Shown one piece after another: positions 5,511 to 7,570 of a stretch of 7,570 nucleotides of DNA. A model generated the notes under the pieces. That model searched no databases and was not told the DNA's origin. It worked only from the letters and a program-made list of their open reading frames with translations. The DNA comes from Acidobacteriota bacterium. Lineage in GTDB: Bacteria; Acidobacteriota; Vicinamibacteria; Vicinamibacterales; 2-12-FULL-66-21. The stretch spans positions 1-7,570 of the forward strand of contig JACDCA010000150.1 in NCBI GenBank assembly GCA_013694635.1, read 5' to 3'. The position numbers and the translations under genes were made by a program. Numbering within the stretch: position 1 is the first letter of the stretch; every line of letters begins with the position of its first letter.

Positions 5511-6209
5511 GTTCGGCTGCTGTTCCAGTTCTGCTTCGAGCGCCCGCTTTGCCGCGCGCGTTCCGATGACCACCACCGCCACCGTGGCAGCCAGCCCGGC
5601 CGCGTAGAGGGCGATGCGGGGCGCCCCTCCGTCCTTCGAGGCCGATGCGAGCTCCGCGGCCGCCGGGGCCAGCGAGCCCAGATACACGTAGAGCGCGGTG
5701 CCCGGCAACATCCCGATGAACGACGCGGTCACGTAAGTCCGCAGACTTACGTTGGACAAGCTCAGCGCGTAGTTGAGCACGTTAAAGGGAAACAGCGGCG
5801 ATAGCCGGAGGAGCAGCACCAGCGTGAACCCCTGTCGCGCCACGGCGGCGTCGATGGCGCGAACACGGGCGGACTCACCGATCTTGCGCTCTGCCCAACC
5901 GCGCAGAAGCGTCCGCCCCAGCAGAAACGCCGCCGTCGCTCCGGCGACGCTCGCGGGAGACGCGATGGCCAACCCCCAGACCGGCCCGTAAGCGAATCCT
6001 GCCGCCAGCGTCAGGATCGACCCTGGCAGGAATGCCACTGTGCTGGCGATATACGCGATCACGAAGATCGCCACACCCGCCGCACCCGTGCTGCGCGCCC
6101 GTTCCGCGAGAGCCACGGTCCAGTCGGCGACCGGCAACAGCCAGACCGCGGCGGCGATCGCCGCAACGATCACGACGACGAGGATCGCCCGCGCACCCTT
6201 CAGCACCAC
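5487..6209 (-). CDS. TVP38/TMEM64 (VTT domain) family membrane protein
   Basis: Integral membrane protein of the DedA/VTT superfamily, 240 residues from the preferred start. Hydrophobic segments lie at about 7-26, 44-66, 68-100 (with a short re-entrant-like break), 127-147, 158-182 and 198-217. The VTT signatures are FLPGSILTLAAGFAYGPVWG (60-79), GATAAFLLGR (90-99), LLLRLSPLFPFNVLNYALSLS (132-152) and ASFIGMLPGTALYVYLG (162-178). Relatives are linked to lipid transport across membranes; the substrate here is unknown. The tail is charged (KKRRELQ). Start: a GTG at 6209 with GGAGAGG (6222-6216) at 6 nt spacing is favoured; a GTG at 6236 would add nine residues but has its G-rich tract touching the start codon. 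The gene follows a mercuric-reductase-like flavoprotein by about 31 nt, a pairing also found as neighbours or fusions elsewhere, so the two probably share a transcript. Confidence 0.88.
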   Translation of the reverse strand: MVLKGARAILVVVIVAAIAAAVWLLPVADWTVALAERARSTGAAGVAIFVIAYIASTVAFLPGSILTLAAGFAYGPVWGLAIASPASVAGATAAFLLGRTLLRGWAERKIGESARVRAIDAAVARQGFTLVLLLRLSPLFPFNVLNYALSLSNVSLRTYVTASFIGMLPGTALYVYLGSLAPAAAELASASKDGGAPRIALYAAGLAATVAVVVIGTRAAKRALEAELEQQPNKKRRELQ

Positions 6210-6240
6210 TCGGCACCTCTCCGCACCCTCTCGCACCCCT
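6191..6240 (-). repeat. Five-copy 10-bp tandem repeat over the VTT gene start
   Basis: Reading the minus strand from 6240 to 6191 gives AGGGGTGCGA, GAGGGTGCGG, AGAGGTGCCG, AGTGGTGCTG and AAGGGTGCGC. The period is exactly 10, and every copy has GGTGC in the same place. The array starts next to the flavoprotein stop (6243-6241) and ends inside the first codons of the VTT gene. Each unit pairs a purine-rich SD-like stretch with a GTG, so the array holds several alternative ribosome sites and starts. Ten is not a multiple of three, so gain or loss of a unit would shift which GTG is in frame. Confidence 0.75.
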
Positions 6241-7476
6241 TCATCGCGTCCATCGAAAGTACCGCTCCAGCCATTGGCGTCGCGCAGGGGTCAACGCCTG
6301 CCGTCGATATGCGTCGCCTGCCTTTCGAAGCGCCTCCGCGACGGTGGGGTAAGGATGGACGGTTGAGGAGAGGTCCCCAAGGGTTCCGCCGTGCGTGACG
6401 GCGTAGACCGCCTCGCCGATCATCTCTCCCGCGTGGGGCGCGACGATCGTGCACCCGCGCAGCCGGCCGCGCTCGTGGTGCACTTGCACGAACCCGTCGG
6501 TGTCGTCGTCCACGACCGCCCTGTCGACGTCCTCGAGTCGGATGATGATGGTCTCGAGGCGCCCATCAGAGGCAGCCGCGTCGGCTTCGGAGACGCCGAC
6601 GTGAGCGACCTCCGGATCCGTATAGGTGACCCACGGAATGACCAGCGTGCTGGCCTTCCGGCGTCCGTAGAAGAGCGCGTTCTGCAGGACGAGGCGCGAC
6701 GTCGCGTCGGCGGCGCGAGTGAATTTATACGCGGAGCACACGTCACCGGACGCAAAGACGCGGCGATTGGAGGTCTGCAAGCGCTCGTTCACTACGACAC
6801 CGTGCATGTTTGCCGTCACTCCGGCGGCCTTCAGCTCGAGCCCCTCGACGTTCGGCGCGCGGCCGGCGGCGACGAGGATGGCGTCGGCCCGGGCGACGCC
6901 GGGCGAAGTGTTCCGGCCATCCTCCCGAGCGTAGTGCGCGACCAGCCCGCCGGGTTCGGCGTCCACCTGCGTCAGCCTGACGCCAAGCTCCAGCCGCACG
7001 CCGTCGGCTTCGAGCCGGCTGCGGATGATGGACGCGGCAGCCGGGCTCTCGCGAGGCAGCAGCTGCGGCGCCTGGCCCAGCATCGTTACGGCCGACCCGA
7101 ACCGGGCGAATGCCTGGCCCAGTTCGCAGCCGATCGGACCGGCACCGATCACGAGCAGGCGGCGGGGCAGCTCCGTGAGCGTAAAGATGGTTTCGCTGGT
7201 GAAGCACGGCACGGCGTCGAGGCCCGGCACGGACGGCGCGGCTGGTCGTCCGCCGGTCGCGATGACGGCCCGATTGAACCGAAGCCGCTGATCTCCGACG
7301 AGTACTGTTCGAGCGTCCGCGAACCGCCCGTCGCCGGAGAAGAGATCGACGCCGGCCTGCTGCACGCGCGCCGCCGCGTCGTGCACCGCAATCGACGCGC
7401 GCCGCTCGCGCATGCGGCGCATGACCGCGGGGTAGTCCACACGCGCGATCTCGATCTTCATAACGGCCTGCATCAT
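6241..7476 (-). pseudogene. Mercuric-reductase/lipoamide-dehydrogenase-like flavoprotein lacking its N-terminal FAD and redox-Cys region
   Basis: 411 residues from an ATG at 7476 (AGGGG at 7491-7487, 10 nt before). Class I pyridine nucleotide-disulfide oxidoreductases have an FAD-binding GxGxxG and a CxNxGCxP disulfide within about the first 60 residues. This protein begins near what is normally residue 95-100 (IARVDYPAVMRRMRERRASI). Kept parts are VIATGGRPAAPSVPG (71-85), the NAD(P)H site VIGAGPIGCELG (109-120), AAGRAPNVEGLEL (203-215), the second FAD motif RVFASGDV (239-246) and the dimerisation domain with HPYPTVAEALRKAGDAYRR (374-392, His374/Glu381). Without the flavin ADP site and Cys pair it should not be a normal reductase. 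The frame stays open from 7476 to the window edge through palindromic repeat DNA (in-frame TTG at 7536), so an upstream remainder or interruption beyond the edge is possible. It is followed by the VTT gene. The specific substrate is unknown. Confidence 0.75.
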
Positions 7477-7482
7477 CTGCAG

Positions 7483-7569
7483 AATACCCCTGCGAGCGCT
7501 GCTTATTCCCCGGCCGGTCCTCTTACACCCCTTCAAGGGAGGGGAATAATAGGGGTGCCTTGGGGTATT
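7483..7569. repeat. Nested inverted repeats, candidate miniature palindromic element
   Basis: Three nested arm pairs share one centre: AATACCCC (7483-7490) with GGGGTATT (7562-7569), TTATTCCCC (7503-7511) with GGGGAATAA (7541-7549), and CACCCCT (7526-7532) with AGGGGTG (7551-7557). The last pair is an alternative to the local palindrome CCCTTCAAGGG (7529-7539). The block lies exactly where the flavoprotein's missing 5' region should be. Dispersed elements built around a CCCTT...AAGGG core are common in bacterial genomes; membership of such a family is inferred, and the element may extend past the window. Confidence 0.55.
7537..7565 (+). other. Predicted G-quadruplex motif
   Basis: Four G-runs on the plus strand, at 7537-7539, 7541-7544, 7552-7555 and 7562-7565, with loops of 1, 7 and 6 nt. 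This meets the usual rule of four G-runs of at least three with loops of up to seven. It overlaps the nested inverted repeats and lies on the non-coding strand relative to the minus-strand flavoprotein. Confidence 0.5.
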
Positions 7570-7570
7570 G

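Noticed and set aside
6241..7476. Naming the flavoprotein merA
   Set aside because: The redox Cys motif and N-terminal HMA region are absent, there are no mer operon neighbours, and many lipoamide-dehydrogenase-like proteins share this C-terminal pattern.
1..7570. tRNA or rRNA genes, CRISPR arrays, transposase genes, and Sec machinery genes
   Set aside because: Nothing with a tRNA cloverleaf, a regular spacer-repeat array, a transposase motif or SelA/SelB/SelD-like sequence was seen on either strand.

Overview
This is a GC-rich bacterial window (estimated by eye, not computed) with tightly packed genes. The gene mix suggests a soil or sediment Acidobacteriota-like heterotroph: an exported S9-type peptidase with PD40 repeats, a remnant of a kinase-type PD40 propeller, a methionine-rich exported 'GC-V...ELVGG' protein, and a redoxin fused to a DsbD-like domain. 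That taxonomic guess is an inference. No rRNA or other marker gene is present.

Layout. (1) 1-1152, minus: N-terminal half of an exported S9/prolyl-oligopeptidase-type peptidase, cut by the window edge. (2) 1197-3276, plus: a complete molybdate ABC transporter operon, modA-modB-modC, with 1-bp and 4-bp overlaps; ModC ends right after its ATPase domain. (3) 3277-3633: a degraded stretch holding a promoter/RBS/start that leads nowhere and, on the other strand, a PD40 propeller remnant. (4) 3634-4689, plus: an exported redoxin/DsbD-N fusion whose reading frame crosses an in-frame TGA exactly where the first active-site Cys is expected (DW-TGA-PYC). A hairpin with a G-U apical loop starts 14 bases after the TGA. 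The best reading is a selenoprotein, which a standard gene caller would break in two. (5) 4690-4924: a gap with a possible CxxC...CxxC remnant. (6) 4925-5401, plus: a small exported Met/Lys-rich protein, followed by a strong intrinsic terminator at 5479-5510. (7) 5487-7476, minus: a mercuric-reductase-like flavoprotein that lacks its N-terminal FAD/CxxxxC region, followed by a TVP38/VTT membrane protein. The junction between them is an exact five-copy 10-bp tandem repeat carrying the VTT gene's start signals. (8) 7481-7570: nested inverted repeats and a G-quadruplex motif where the flavoprotein's missing 5' part should lie.

How they fit together. Mod proteins import molybdate for molybdopterin enzymes encoded elsewhere. 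The redoxin fusion would act in thiol-disulfide or peroxide chemistry outside the cytoplasm. The flavoprotein and VTT protein form one minus-strand unit. The most interesting item is the probable selenocysteine redoxin. The truncated flavoprotein with its palindrome-rich edge and the tandem-repeat start region come next. No Sec machinery (selA, selB, selC, selD) lies in the window, so the selenoprotein call depends on the rest of the genome.
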